Below the pieces are notes generated by a model, which saw only the letters and a program-made list of their open reading frames with translations, was not told where the DNA came from and searched no databases. Shown one piece after another: positions 6,455 to 13,143 of a DNA stretch of 15,724 nucleotides. Source of the stretch: Clostridiales bacterium (lineage in GTDB: Bacteria > Bacillota > Clostridia > Christensenellales > Aristaeellaceae); contig SFGO01000094.1 in assembly GCA_004556545.1 (NCBI GenBank), positions 1 to 15,724 on the forward strand. The letters are read 5' to 3'. A program made the position numbers and the translations under genes. Positions within the stretch are counted from its first letter, which is position 1, and each line of letters opens with the position of its first letter.

Positions 6455-7891
6455 TTATTCCATCAGGGTAAAGGACGCAAACTGCAGACGGCCTTCGCCC
6501 TCGAAGGTAAAGTACAGCGCGTGAACGCCGTCGGGGATGGCGACGTCCGCTTCCGTATCGTGCCAGACGTTGGCGTATTCCACAGGAACGCTGCCCAGCG
6601 CCTCGCCGTCCCAGGCCGTGCGTACTTCCAGCCGTCCGGCGGCAAAGCCCTTGGTGCGCACCCGGATGCGCCCCACGTCCCGGCAGTCAAAGTACTTGAA
6701 TCCCGCCGTGGCATGGGGGCACATATTGGCGATATACCCGTTGTTTTCATCGCCGTCCCGGCCCTCCTGCGTGATCTTGGGGAAGCGGTCGTCCATCCAG
6801 CCGGACCAGGGCACATAGGTTTTTTCCACCTCGTTGAACAGGTTGCAGGCCAGATAAGCGGGATATTCCCCCAAGCCCCGCAGCGGCGCGCAGCCGCCGC
6901 AGGAGGTCATTTCCGCCTGCAAAGCCGTGCCGTCCGGCCGGAAATGCAGCTTTTCCAGACAGCCCTGACGGCTGAAATTGGTGCCGTTGGTGTGGCGGTG
7001 ATAGAAAATATACCACTCGCCGCCGATCTCCACCATGCTGCCGTGGTTGTTGGCCGTGTAGTAGGCGCATTTGGAAGCGGGCTTGTAGGTATCGATGTGC
7101 AGGTCGCCGCTGCTGACCAGCACGCCCTGATAAACAAAGCCCCGGGTAGGCTCCCGGCTGACGGCATAGCACAGCTCATGGAACAGGACGGAAGAGTAGA
7201 TCAGATAATACAGCCCGTCCTTTTTACGGATGGAGGGCGCTTCGTAGAACTCGTGCCCTTCAAAGCCCGTGCCCCCGCTGGTGGCGGTGCTGGGAATCAC
7301 AAAAGCGGGAGCTTCCAGCACGGTCAGCATATCGACGTCCAGCACCGTGGCCATGGCCCCGTGCTTGTTCGGGTCGCCCACGCCGCAAAAGCCGGTGTAC
7401 AGATAGGTTCTGCCATTTTCGGTCAGCACACCCGGGTCGAACTGCGCCTCGTCCCCCGCGCTCAGTCCCAGCAGCGTACCGTCCGGATAATGAACATAGC
7501 CATAGAATTCATACGCTCCGGCGGGCGTGTCGCACACGGCCACGGAGACAAAATTCACGTTGCTGAGCACGTAATACAGATAGTACCGCCCGTCCGGGCC
7601 AATGGTCACGTCCGGAGCGTAGAGATTGCCCTGCAGATCGTCGTTATGCGGATCCTGATCCTTCCGGTAGATCACGCCTTCATAGCGCCAGCTGCCCAGA
7701 TCGTCTGCCGGGGCCGACCAGCACACATAGTCGCCCATGCAGTACAGATCGCCGTTAAAGAAGTCATGGGAGCCGTATACATACACCCGATCGCCGAATA
7801 CGTAGGGTTCTCCGTCCGGCACATATTCCCACGAGGGCAGATAGGGATTGGTGATCTGCCGAAGGTTTTCTGAAACCGAGGGATATTTCAT
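6455..7891 (-). CDS. Glycoside hydrolase family 43 (beta-xylosidase / alpha-L-arabinofuranosidase type)
   Basis: The 478-residue protein begins with a GH43 five-bladed propeller: NPYLPSWEYVPDGEPYVFGD (Asp26, likely general base), NLYAPDVTIGPDGRYYLYY, AQFDPGV (Asp152, likely pKa-modulating Asp) and HEFYEAPSI (Glu217, likely general acid). The last ~120 residues (VGRIRVRTKG...GVHALYFTFEGEG) look like a CBM6-type beta-sandwich. There is no signal peptide, so it probably trims imported oligosaccharides in the cytoplasm. Start 7891 is chosen because AAAGGAG lies about 11 nt upstream; the frame stays open to 8179 but runs into the neighbouring riboswitch. It stands alone without a transporter or regulator. 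Exact substrate cannot be told from sequence. Confidence 0.9.
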   Translation of the reverse strand: MKYPSVSENLRQITNPYLPSWEYVPDGEPYVFGDRVYVYGSHDFFNGDLYCMGDYVCWSAPADDLGSWRYEGVIYRKDQDPHNDDLQGNLYAPDVTIGPDGRYYLYYVLSNVNFVSVAVCDTPAGAYEFYGYVHYPDGTLLGLSAGDEAQFDPGVLTENGRTYLYTGFCGVGDPNKHGAMATVLDVDMLTVLEAPAFVIPSTATSGGTGFEGHEFYEAPSIRKKDGLYYLIYSSVLFHELCYAVSREPTRGFVYQGVLVSSGDLHIDTYKPASKCAYYTANNHGSMVEIGGEWYIFYHRHTNGTNFSRQGCLEKLHFRPDGTALQAEMTSCGGCAPLRGLGEYPAYLACNLFNEVEKTYVPWSGWMDDRFPKITQEGRDGDENNGYIANMCPHATAGFKYFDCRDVGRIRVRTKGFAAGRLEVRTAWDGEALGSVPVEYANVWHDTEADVAIPDGVHALYFTFEGEGRLQFASFTLME

Positions 7892-8081
7892 AAGGGAAAC
7901 GCTCCTTTCGCAGCATCCAAGGCCCATCTTGTGGAAAACGCCGCTGCCTGCAAGGTTTGTTAAGAAAGTTAATTTTGCTTTCCGTTTCTTTTTATCACTT
8001 TTTCCGTCCGTGCGCAAGAGGGAAAACGCACGCCACCGAAAAAAGGCCGTCCAAAAAAGGGGCAAAATCACCCCGCTTCGA

Positions 8082-8110
8082 TTGACAGTCTTCCTTTGTT
8101 GTGCTATGCT
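8082..8110 (+). promoter_or_regulatory. Promoter of the riboswitch-exchanger transcript
   Basis: TTGACA (8082-8087, perfect consensus), a 17-nt spacer and TATGCT (8105-8110). The expected transcript start, about 8117, falls exactly at the 5' strand of the predicted P1 helix at 8118. Confidence 0.85.
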
Positions 8111-8117
8111 AACTTTC

Positions 8118-8373
8118 GTTAAAAGGGAGTAGTTGTTAGGGCAATACCGCACCTGTGAGGTATGCGGTAACGAGCGCATTTTTCGTCAGAGGCAATGGCA
8201 AAAATCGAAGGTTTACTAAAGGTAAATCGAGAGTTTTGCAAGCAGCAGATGGCGGAAACGGCATCGTTAGCGCCGCTGCCGAATGGTACGGGATTGCCTT
8301 AAGACATGGCCAACATATCCCGGCCCCCGCCGGTGGTCATGCGCCTATTGGAATAGGTAATGAGACTTTTAGC
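8118..8373 (+). ncRNA. Manganese riboswitch, yybP-ykoY class, with enlarged P2
   Basis: The assignment rests on the class signatures and a hand fold. AAAAGGGAGTAG (8121-8132) matches the conserved L1 segment. AACATAT (8312-8318) matches the conserved L3 loop and is flanked by P3, CATGGCC (8305-8311) with GGTCATG (8335-8341), and a distal stem CCGG/CCGG (8320-8333). P2 is TTAGGGCAAT (8136-8145) with ATTGCCTTAA (8293-8302), all ten positions paired. P1 is GTTAAAAG (8118-8125) with CTTTTAGC (8366-8373). In this class Mn2+ binds between L1 and L3 and usually turns on exporters. About 147 nt between the P2 arms form three extra hairpins (8145-8169, 8198-8239, 8242-8279). The downstream gene is a cation exchanger, as expected. 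Confidence 0.85.
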
Positions 8374-8411
8374 ACATCACATTGGGTGATCGTGCAGAAA
8401 GTCTCTTTTTT
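8362..8411 (+). terminator. Riboswitch-controlled intrinsic terminator
   Basis: GAGACTTT (8362-8369) pairs with AAAGTCTC (8398-8405), GCAC (8372-8375) with GTGC (8392-8395), and ATCAC (8376-8380) with GTGAT (8386-8390), followed by six T residues. The 5' arm contains CTTTTAGC, the 3' strand of P1, so P1 and terminator cannot form together. Confidence 0.88.
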
Positions 8412-8441
8412 GCATGATCCCATCCGAAGGAGGAGCTTCTC

Positions 8442-9422
8442 ATGAGCCTGAACTTTACCGGCAGCACCCCATTATGGATCGTCCTTTTCTTCGCGGCAGG
8501 ACTGATCTGCATCATCAAAGGCGGCGACCTGTTCGTGGACGCGGCCAGCTGGATCGCCGAGGCGTCCGGCATTCCCAAATTCATCATCGGCGCGACCATC
8601 GTCAGCTTTGCCACTACCCTGCCGGAAATGCTGGTTTCCGTCTTTGCGGCGCTGGAAGGCAGCGCAGATATCGCCGTAGGCAACGCGGTAGGTTCCGTCA
8701 CGGCCAACGTGGGGCTGATCATGTGCCTGTCGCTGGTCTGCATGGAATGCGCCATGAGCCGGAAGCAGTTTGGCGTCAAGGCCTGCCTGCTGCTGGCGGC
8801 GGTTCTGGTTCTGTTTGCCTTTACCCGGGACGGCCAGCTTTCCATCGGCGAGAGTGTTTTCATTCTGCTGATCTTCGCGGGCTTTGTCGTGGAAAGCCTG
8901 ATCGCCGCCCGCCGGGAGCAGGGCACGGAGGACACTGAACGCCCTGCCGTCAACGGCAAGACCATTGCGGTCAACATCGTCAAATTCGTGGTAGGTGCGG
9001 CGGCTATCGTGCTGGGCGCGCAGCTGCTGATCGACAACGGCTCCGCCATCGCGTCCCTGCTGGGCGTACCCGACGCCATCGTCGCCGCCACCATGATCGC
9101 CATCGGCACCTCCCTGCCGGAGCTGGTGACCACCCTGACCGCCATCCGCAAGAAGCAGTCCTCCCTGTCCGTGGGCAATATCATCGGCGCCAACATCATG
9201 GACCTGACGCTGATCATGCCGCTATGCTCCCTGATCCTCGGAAAGCCCCTGACGGTGGAAAATCAGGGCATGCTGCTGGATATTCCCGCCTGTCTCATCA
9301 TCTGCGCGGCAGCGCTGGTTCCCGCCCTGTGGAAGGGCAAATTCCAGCGCTGGATCGGTTTCCTGATCGGCGGGCTGTACGTGGTCTATCTGATCGTGAT
9401 GTTCGCCTGCTTTGGCGCGTAA
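8442..9422 (+). CDS. CaCA-family cation antiporter, probable Mn2+ exporter
   Basis: The 326-residue membrane protein has about ten hydrophobic segments in two inverted halves, each with an alpha repeat: GATIVSFATTLPEMLVS...GNAVGSV (about 50-92) and AATMIAIGTSLPELVTT...GNIIGANIMD (about 215-258). Both keep the ligand glutamate (Glu62 and Glu227). Usual Na+/Ca2+ exchangers read GNxxGSNxFN; here the first repeat has Val86 where Asn is expected and the second ends in Asp254 instead of Asn. A manganese riboswitch upstream makes Mn2+ export, or Ca2+/Mn2+ export, the best inference. Start ATG 8442 has a near-perfect AAGGAGGAG site. A new promoter follows at about 9430, so it is probably monocistronic. 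Confidence 0.88.
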   Translation: MSLNFTGSTPLWIVLFFAAGLICIIKGGDLFVDAASWIAEASGIPKFIIGATIVSFATTLPEMLVSVFAALEGSADIAVGNAVGSVTANVGLIMCLSLVCMECAMSRKQFGVKACLLLAAVLVLFAFTRDGQLSIGESVFILLIFAGFVVESLIAARREQGTEDTERPAVNGKTIAVNIVKFVVGAAAIVLGAQLLIDNGSAIASLLGVPDAIVAATMIAIGTSLPELVTTLTAIRKKQSSLSVGNIIGANIMDLTLIMPLCSLILGKPLTVENQGMLLDIPACLIICAAALVPALWKGKFQRWIGFLIGGLYVVYLIVMFACFGA

Positions 9423-9431
9423 GGGGCGGCG

Positions 9432-9460
9432 CTGGACTTTTGAAGAAACCTCTGGTATAA
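9432..9460 (+). promoter_or_regulatory. Promoter of the ECF-kinase-DUF3842-Mrp operon
   Basis: TGGACT, a 17-nt spacer and a TATAAT with an upstream TG (extended -10) lie just after the exchanger gene. The -35 is weak. Coordinates are accurate to a couple of bases. Confidence 0.65.
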
Positions 9461-9496
9461 TCAACCCAACCTTTTCATCCGGATGTCACGAAGGCG

Positions 9497-9529
9497 TCCT
9501 TTTTCCCTTCCGAAGAAGGGAGAAAAGGG
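9497..9529 (+). promoter_or_regulatory. Leader hairpin ahead of the ECF S component
   Basis: TCCTTTTTCCCTTC (9497-9510) pairs with GAAGGGAGAAAAGGG (9515-9529) over 14 positions with a single bulged G and a CGAA tetraloop. It is followed by AGTTTTG, too few T residues for a confident terminator. It may be an attenuator or a leader-stabilising structure. I did not recognise a known riboswitch. Confidence 0.5.
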
Positions 9530-9567
9530 AGTTTTGCATGTCTTCATGACGGAAGGATGATTTTTTG

Positions 9568-10098
9568 ATGTCGAACAAAACCAAACAACTGGTGATTTCC
9601 GCGCTGCTGCTGGCGGCGGGTCTGGTGCTGCCCTTCCTGACGGGAAGCATTCCCAACTTTGGCCGGATGCTTTTGCCCATGCACCTGCCGGTGCTGCTGT
9701 GCGGCTTTGTATGCGGCTGGAAGTGGGGCCTGCTGGTGGGCTTTGTGACGCCCCTTCTGCGCAGCGTGCTGTTCGGAATGCCGCCCATGGTGCCCACGGC
9801 GCTGGCCATGGCCTTTGAGCTGGCGGCCTACGGCGCGGTGGCGGGCCTGTGCTACCGCCGCTGGCGTGGCAGTGCGCAGGGCGTTTACCTGTCCCTGATT
9901 CTCGCCATGCTGGTGGGCCGCCTGGTCTGGGGTCTGGTCAGCATTCCGATCTACGCCCTGCTGACCGAGAAGACCTTCACCCTGATGGCCTTCTGGACGG
10001 GCGGCTTCGTCACGGCCTGGCCGGGCATCGTGCTGCAGATCGTGCTGATCCCCGCCATCGTGCTGGCGCTGGAAAAGGCCAAGCTGATCCAGCAGTAA
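9568..10098 (+). CDS. ECF transporter S component (vitamin/cofactor uptake, substrate unknown)
   Basis: The 176-residue membrane protein has about six hydrophobic segments and reads like an ECF-transporter substrate-binding subunit: LPFLTGSIPNFGRMLLPMHLPVLLCGFVCGWKWG, then FVTPLLRSVLFGMPPMVPTALAMAFELAAYG. The MHLPVLLCGFxxG segment is characteristic of these clostridial S components. They partner with a shared EcfA-EcfA'-EcfT energising module, which is not in this window. Substrate cannot be read from sequence. The adjacent kinase-like gene suggests a substrate that is trapped by phosphorylation, as an inference only. Start ATG 9568 is used; a TTG at 9565 is equally spaced from GGAAGGA and cannot be excluded. 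Confidence 0.85.
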   Translation: MSNKTKQLVISALLLAAGLVLPFLTGSIPNFGRMLLPMHLPVLLCGFVCGWKWGLLVGFVTPLLRSVLFGMPPMVPTALAMAFELAAYGAVAGLCYRRWRGSAQGVYLSLILAMLVGRLVWGLVSIPIYALLTEKTFTLMAFWTGGFVTAWPGIVLQIVLIPAIVLALEKAKLIQQ

Positions 10099-10152
10099 AA
10101 AGAAAAAGCAAAAAGAATCAAAGCATCAAAAAACGGAAGGGAGATGCGCTCC

Positions 10153-11259
10153 ATGCCCATGTCCGAAGCGCTGCTTGAAAAACGGCTGGCGGAAACGCCG
10201 GAAATGGAACCCTGCGACGGCGTGAAGCTGCTGTACCAGAGCCAATTCGGCTGCGGCCACCTGCTGCCGCCGGACGGACAGCTGGCAAAGCGCATTCGGG
10301 CAGAGCGGGACGAAACCCCGGAAAACGCCTCTCTTCCGCCCTTTTCTTTCATCGGAAACGGGCTGTGCCGGATGAATCTGGCCGCGCCCGCCATCCGGGC
10401 TTTGCCGTCGGAGCGGCTGGCCCGGATGATGACCCTGACGGCGGAAGACATTCCGCCCCTGCAGCCCGGCGATGAGCGCCTGCCGGACTTTGAACGGGAG
10501 CTGTCGCTTCTGCGCGCCGCCGCTCAGGCGGGACGAACCAGCTTTTCAGCGGCGGCGCTGGACAGTTATCTGGCGGAATACCGGGCCGCCGGGTATCCTC
10601 CGGTGAGCCATTCGCCCCGCTACCGGGCGGCGTACCGGCCCGCCTACCGGGTGATCTCCGGCGACTTTGCCGTTCTGCTGCCGCTGCTTTCCGCCATCGA
10701 AGGCCGAAGCGCGCAGGGCAGGCCCGTGCTGGCGGTGCTGGACGGCCCCTGCGGCTCCGGCAAGACCACGCTGGCCGAAAAACTGAGCCGCCTGTACGGC
10801 GCGCCCACGGTTCACATGGACGATTTTTTCCTGCCGCCGGAGCTGCGTACCCCGGAGCGGCTGAGCCAGCCCGGCGGGAACATCCACTATGAGCGCTTCC
10901 TTTCGGAGGTATTGCCCTGCCTGACGGCGGGGGAGACCTTCTCCTACGGCAGCTTCGACTGCCACCGGGGCGTGACCCGTCCCGTCTTCCTTCCCCAAAG
11001 CCCTGTGCGGATCGTGGAGGGCAGCTACGCCCTTCACCCCCGTTTTGAGGAAAGCTACCGGGCTGCGGACGCGCTGACCGTCTTTCTGTGCGTTTCCCCC
11101 GCCGAGCAGCTGCGGCGTATCGAAAAACGCAGTCCCGCCCTGCTGGAGCGGTTCCGGGAAGTGTGGATCCCCCTTGAAAATTCTTACTTTCAGGCGTATG
11201 ATATAGAAAGCCGGGCCAGAATCCGGCTCAAAAGTATGCCCTGGGAGGGCGACGCATGA
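10153..11259 (+). CDS. Uridine kinase-like P-loop kinase with an unrecognised N-terminal domain
   Basis: The C-terminal half is a P-loop kinase of the uridine kinase/phosphoribulokinase group: VLAVLDGPCGSGKTTLAEKL (Walker A about residues 198-205) and HMDDFFLPPELR (acceptor-site acidic pair near 223), then a VEGSYALHP segment. Residues 1-185 form an additional domain containing KLLYQSQFGCGHLLPPDG, which I recognise only as a conserved N-terminal part of some clostridial uridine-kinase-like proteins; its role is unknown to me. ATG 10153 is chosen because the AAGGGAG site ends 9 nt upstream; ATG 10144 directly abuts that site. The stop overlaps the DUF3842 start (ATGA). With the upstream ECF component this suggests uptake followed by phosphorylation of a nucleoside- or vitamin-like compound, which is inference. 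Confidence 0.8.
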   Translation: MPMSEALLEKRLAETPEMEPCDGVKLLYQSQFGCGHLLPPDGQLAKRIRAERDETPENASLPPFSFIGNGLCRMNLAAPAIRALPSERLARMMTLTAEDIPPLQPGDERLPDFERELSLLRAAAQAGRTSFSAAALDSYLAEYRAAGYPPVSHSPRYRAAYRPAYRVISGDFAVLLPLLSAIEGRSAQGRPVLAVLDGPCGSGKTTLAEKLSRLYGAPTVHMDDFFLPPELRTPERLSQPGGNIHYERFLSEVLPCLTAGETFSYGSFDCHRGVTRPVFLPQSPVRIVEGSYALHPRFEESYRAADALTVFLCVSPAEQLRRIEKRSPALLERFREVWIPLENSYFQAYDIESRARIRLKSMPWEGDA

Positions 11260-11684
11260 AGATACTGGTCATCGACGGACAGGGCGGCGGCGTGGGCAAA
11301 ACCCTGATCGCGGCCCTGAAGCGGGAAATGCCGACCCAGCCCCTGATCGCGCTGGGCACCAACACTCAGGCCACCGCCGCCATGCTCAAGGCGGGGGCGG
11401 ATCAGGGCGCTACCGGCGAAAACGCCATCCGCTATCAGTGCAAAAGCGCCGACATCATCGTGGGCGTTACCGGTCTGCTCAATGCCAACGCCATGCTGGG
11501 CGAGGTGTCTCCCGCCATCGCCATGGCCATCAGCCTGAGCGAAGCCCAGAAGGTGCTGGTGCCGCTGGAGCGCTGCGGCCTGTACGTGGCCGGGGTGGGC
11601 CAGCAGCGGCTGGACAGCCTGATCCGGGAGGCGGCGCACTTGGCGGCCTCGCTGGCCGGGCAGGCGGAAGAGGCGGAGGAGTAA
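11256..11684 (+). CDS. DUF3842 family protein
   Basis: The 142-residue protein starts MKILVIDGQGGGVGKTLIAALK, the family hallmark. It continues with LIALGTNTQATAAMLKAGADQGATGENAI and ADIIVGVTGLLNANAMLGEVSPAIA, both strongly conserved in DUF3842. A GQGGGVGK glycine loop after a first beta strand looks like a nucleotide-binding Rossmann turn; a true Walker A is less likely because the flanking pattern and size differ. Function is unknown. It overlaps the kinase by ATGA and lies 70 nt ahead of Mrp, placing it within the same operon. Confidence 0.9.
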   Translation: MKILVIDGQGGGVGKTLIAALKREMPTQPLIALGTNTQATAAMLKAGADQGATGENAIRYQCKSADIIVGVTGLLNANAMLGEVSPAIAMAISLSEAQKVLVPLERCGLYVAGVGQQRLDSLIREAAHLAASLAGQAEEAEE

Positions 11685-11704
11685 ACCGGTTTTCTGCGAA
11701 AAAA

Positions 11705-11724
11705 CCTGCCGATCGCGGGCTTTT
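11705..11724 (+). terminator. Weak hairpin before the Mrp gene
   Basis: CCTGC (11705-11709) and GCGGG (11715-11719) can pair around CGATC, followed by CTTTT. At five base pairs it is at best a partial attenuator; readthrough into Mrp is likely. Confidence 0.3.
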
Positions 11725-11754
11725 CCGACAATCACTTACGGAGGGAAACAAATC

Positions 11755-12597
11755 ATGAGCGAATGTACACATGACTGCTCCACCTGCGGGCAGAGCTGCA
11801 GCCAGCGCACCGAGCCGGAAAGCCTGCTGCAGAAGCCTCACGAGCAGAGCCACATCAAAAAGGTCATCGGCGTATGCAGCGGCAAGGGCGGCGTGGGCAA
11901 ATCCATGGTCACGTCTCTGCTGGCCGTGGCCATGCAGCGCATGGGCCTGAAGGTGGGCATTCTGGACGCGGACATCACCGGCCCGTCCATTCCCCGGGAA
12001 TTCGGCCTGAAGCAGAAGGCCGAGGGCAACGACACGGGCATTTTCCCCGTGCGCACCACCACCGGCATCGACGTGATGAGCCTGAACCTGCTTTTGCCCA
12101 ACGACAGCGACCCCGTAGCCTGGCGCGGCCCGATCATCGCCGGCGCTGTAACCCAGTTCTGGACGGACGTGATCTGGGGCGATAAGGACGTGCTGTTCAT
12201 CGATATGCCTCCGGGAACCGGCGACGTGATGCTGACCGTGTGCCAGTCCATTCCGGTGGACGCTGCGGTGCTGGTCTCCACGCCTCAGGAGCTGGTGGGC
12301 ATGATCGTGGAAAAATCCATCAAGATGGTGGATATGCTGAACATCCCCGTCATCGGTCTGGTGGAGAACATGAGCTACGTCCAGTGCCCGGACTGCGGCA
12401 AGAAGATCGCCGTCTTCGGCGAGAGCCATGTGGACGCGATCGCCAGGCAGTACGGCATTCCCCACACCGCCGCCCTGCCCATCGACCGCAAGCTGGCCGC
12501 CAGCGCGGACAAGGGCATGATCGAGCTGACCAACGGCGACTGGTTGGACGAGATCGCCAACGCCATCGACCAGCTCCAGCCCCGCCCGCATCACTGA
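11755..12597 (+). CDS. Mrp/NBP35-family ATP-binding iron-sulfur carrier
   Basis: This 280-residue P-loop ATPase belongs to the Mrp/NBP35 group that carries and delivers iron-sulfur clusters in the cytoplasm. The N-terminus has a Cys cluster C4-x3-C8-x2-C11-x3-C15, like NBP35 and suited to a bound cluster. The deviant Walker A is CSGKGGVGKS (41-50), followed by DADITGPSIP, FIDMPPGTGD (about 148-157) and a C-terminal CPDC (211-214), the dimer-bridging cluster site. A strong CGGAGGG site precedes ATG 11755. Its C_GCAxxG_C_C neighbour, just 3 nt downstream, is cysteine-rich as well, so both may act on metal or cluster chemistry. Confidence 0.93.
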   Translation: MSECTHDCSTCGQSCSQRTEPESLLQKPHEQSHIKKVIGVCSGKGGVGKSMVTSLLAVAMQRMGLKVGILDADITGPSIPREFGLKQKAEGNDTGIFPVRTTTGIDVMSLNLLLPNDSDPVAWRGPIIAGAVTQFWTDVIWGDKDVLFIDMPPGTGDVMLTVCQSIPVDAAVLVSTPQELVGMIVEKSIKMVDMLNIPVIGLVENMSYVQCPDCGKKIAVFGESHVDAIARQYGIPHTAALPIDRKLAASADKGMIELTNGDWLDEIANAIDQLQPRPHH

Positions 12598-12600
12598 GCC

Positions 12601-13056
12601 ATGAATCCGAACGAAAAAGCGGAACAGGCCCGGGAGCTGTTTCTGTCGGGTCATAACTGCGCCCAATCCGTGTACGCCGCCTTTGCCGAGGACATGGGCA
12701 TGAGCCAGGAAAAGGCTCTGCTGTTGTCCGGCGGACTGGGCGGCGGCCTCGGCGGGCTGCGGTTCACCTGCGGCGCGTTCACGGCGATGGCCATGGTGTT
12801 GAGCGCCCTGCGGGGCTACACCGACGGCGCGGATCTGGACGGCAAGAAGCGCCTGTACGCGCAGTTGCAGCAGCTGCATGAGCGCTTTGTGGAAAAATAC
12901 GGCACTTCCGTCTGCCGGGAGCTTTTGGAGAAAAACGGCATTTCCGTTTCCAACGTGCCCTCGAAGCGCACGCCGGAGTACTACAAAAAGCGGCACTGTG
13001 CCCAGTACGTGGCCTTCTGTGCCGGATTGATCGCGCAAGAGCTGGAAAAGAACTGA
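12601..13056 (+). CDS. C_GCAxxG_C_C family protein
   Basis: The 151-residue protein shows the family pattern: HNCAQSVYAAFAE (Cys20), SGGLGGGLGGLRFTCGAFTAM (glycine-rich loop with Cys57 in CGA), SVCRELL (Cys105) and HCAQYVAFCAGLI (Cys133 and Cys140). Spaced conserved cysteines suggest redox activity or metal binding, but the family has no settled function that I can name. The gene starts 3 nt after the Mrp stop and has no visible Shine-Dalgarno sequence, so translation probably depends on ribosomes finishing Mrp. A terminator follows. Confidence 0.9.
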   Translation: MNPNEKAEQARELFLSGHNCAQSVYAAFAEDMGMSQEKALLLSGGLGGGLGGLRFTCGAFTAMAMVLSALRGYTDGADLDGKKRLYAQLQQLHERFVEKYGTSVCRELLEKNGISVSNVPSKRTPEYYKKRHCAQYVAFCAGLIAQELEKN

Positions 13057-13064
13057 TTTCTCAG

Positions 13065-13095
13065 GCCCTGCTTCGGCAGGGCTTTGCCTTTTCCA
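13065..13095 (+). terminator. Terminator of the ECF-Mrp operon
   Basis: GCCCTGC-TTCG-GCAGGGC (13065-13082) with a very stable UUCG loop, then TTTGCCTTTTCC. The tail is interrupted but T-rich. Confidence 0.75.
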
Positions 13096-13143
13096 GTCGT
13101 TCTATGTCGGCACTGAAACAAAGAAAACAAGGAGGACTTTCCT

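Noticed and set aside
6398..7873. 491-codon open frame on the plus strand opposite GH43
   Set aside because: Antisense to a well-supported GH43 enzyme, beginning inside that gene's terminator; no motif.
8051..8074. GGGG-N8-CCCC-TTTTTT on the minus strand upstream of GH43 as a terminator
   Set aside because: A four-base stem is too weak, and no gene upstream on that strand would need it.
7892..8179. N-terminal extension of the GH43 frame by 96 codons
   Set aside because: It would run through the promoter and first part of the riboswitch on the opposite strand, contains no signal peptide, and the ATG at 7891 has its own ribosome-binding site at the family-appropriate position.
8118..8411. T-box or NiCo-type leader as an alternative to the manganese class
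   Set aside because: No T-box sequence or specifier arrangement is visible, and the GGGAGTAG plus AACATAT pair with P1/P2/P3 layout fits yybP-ykoY much better.
11530..13038. 502-codon open frame on the minus strand opposite DUF3842, Mrp and C_GCAxxG_C_C
   Set aside because: Covers three real genes in antisense and has His/Gln/Gly-rich shadow composition.
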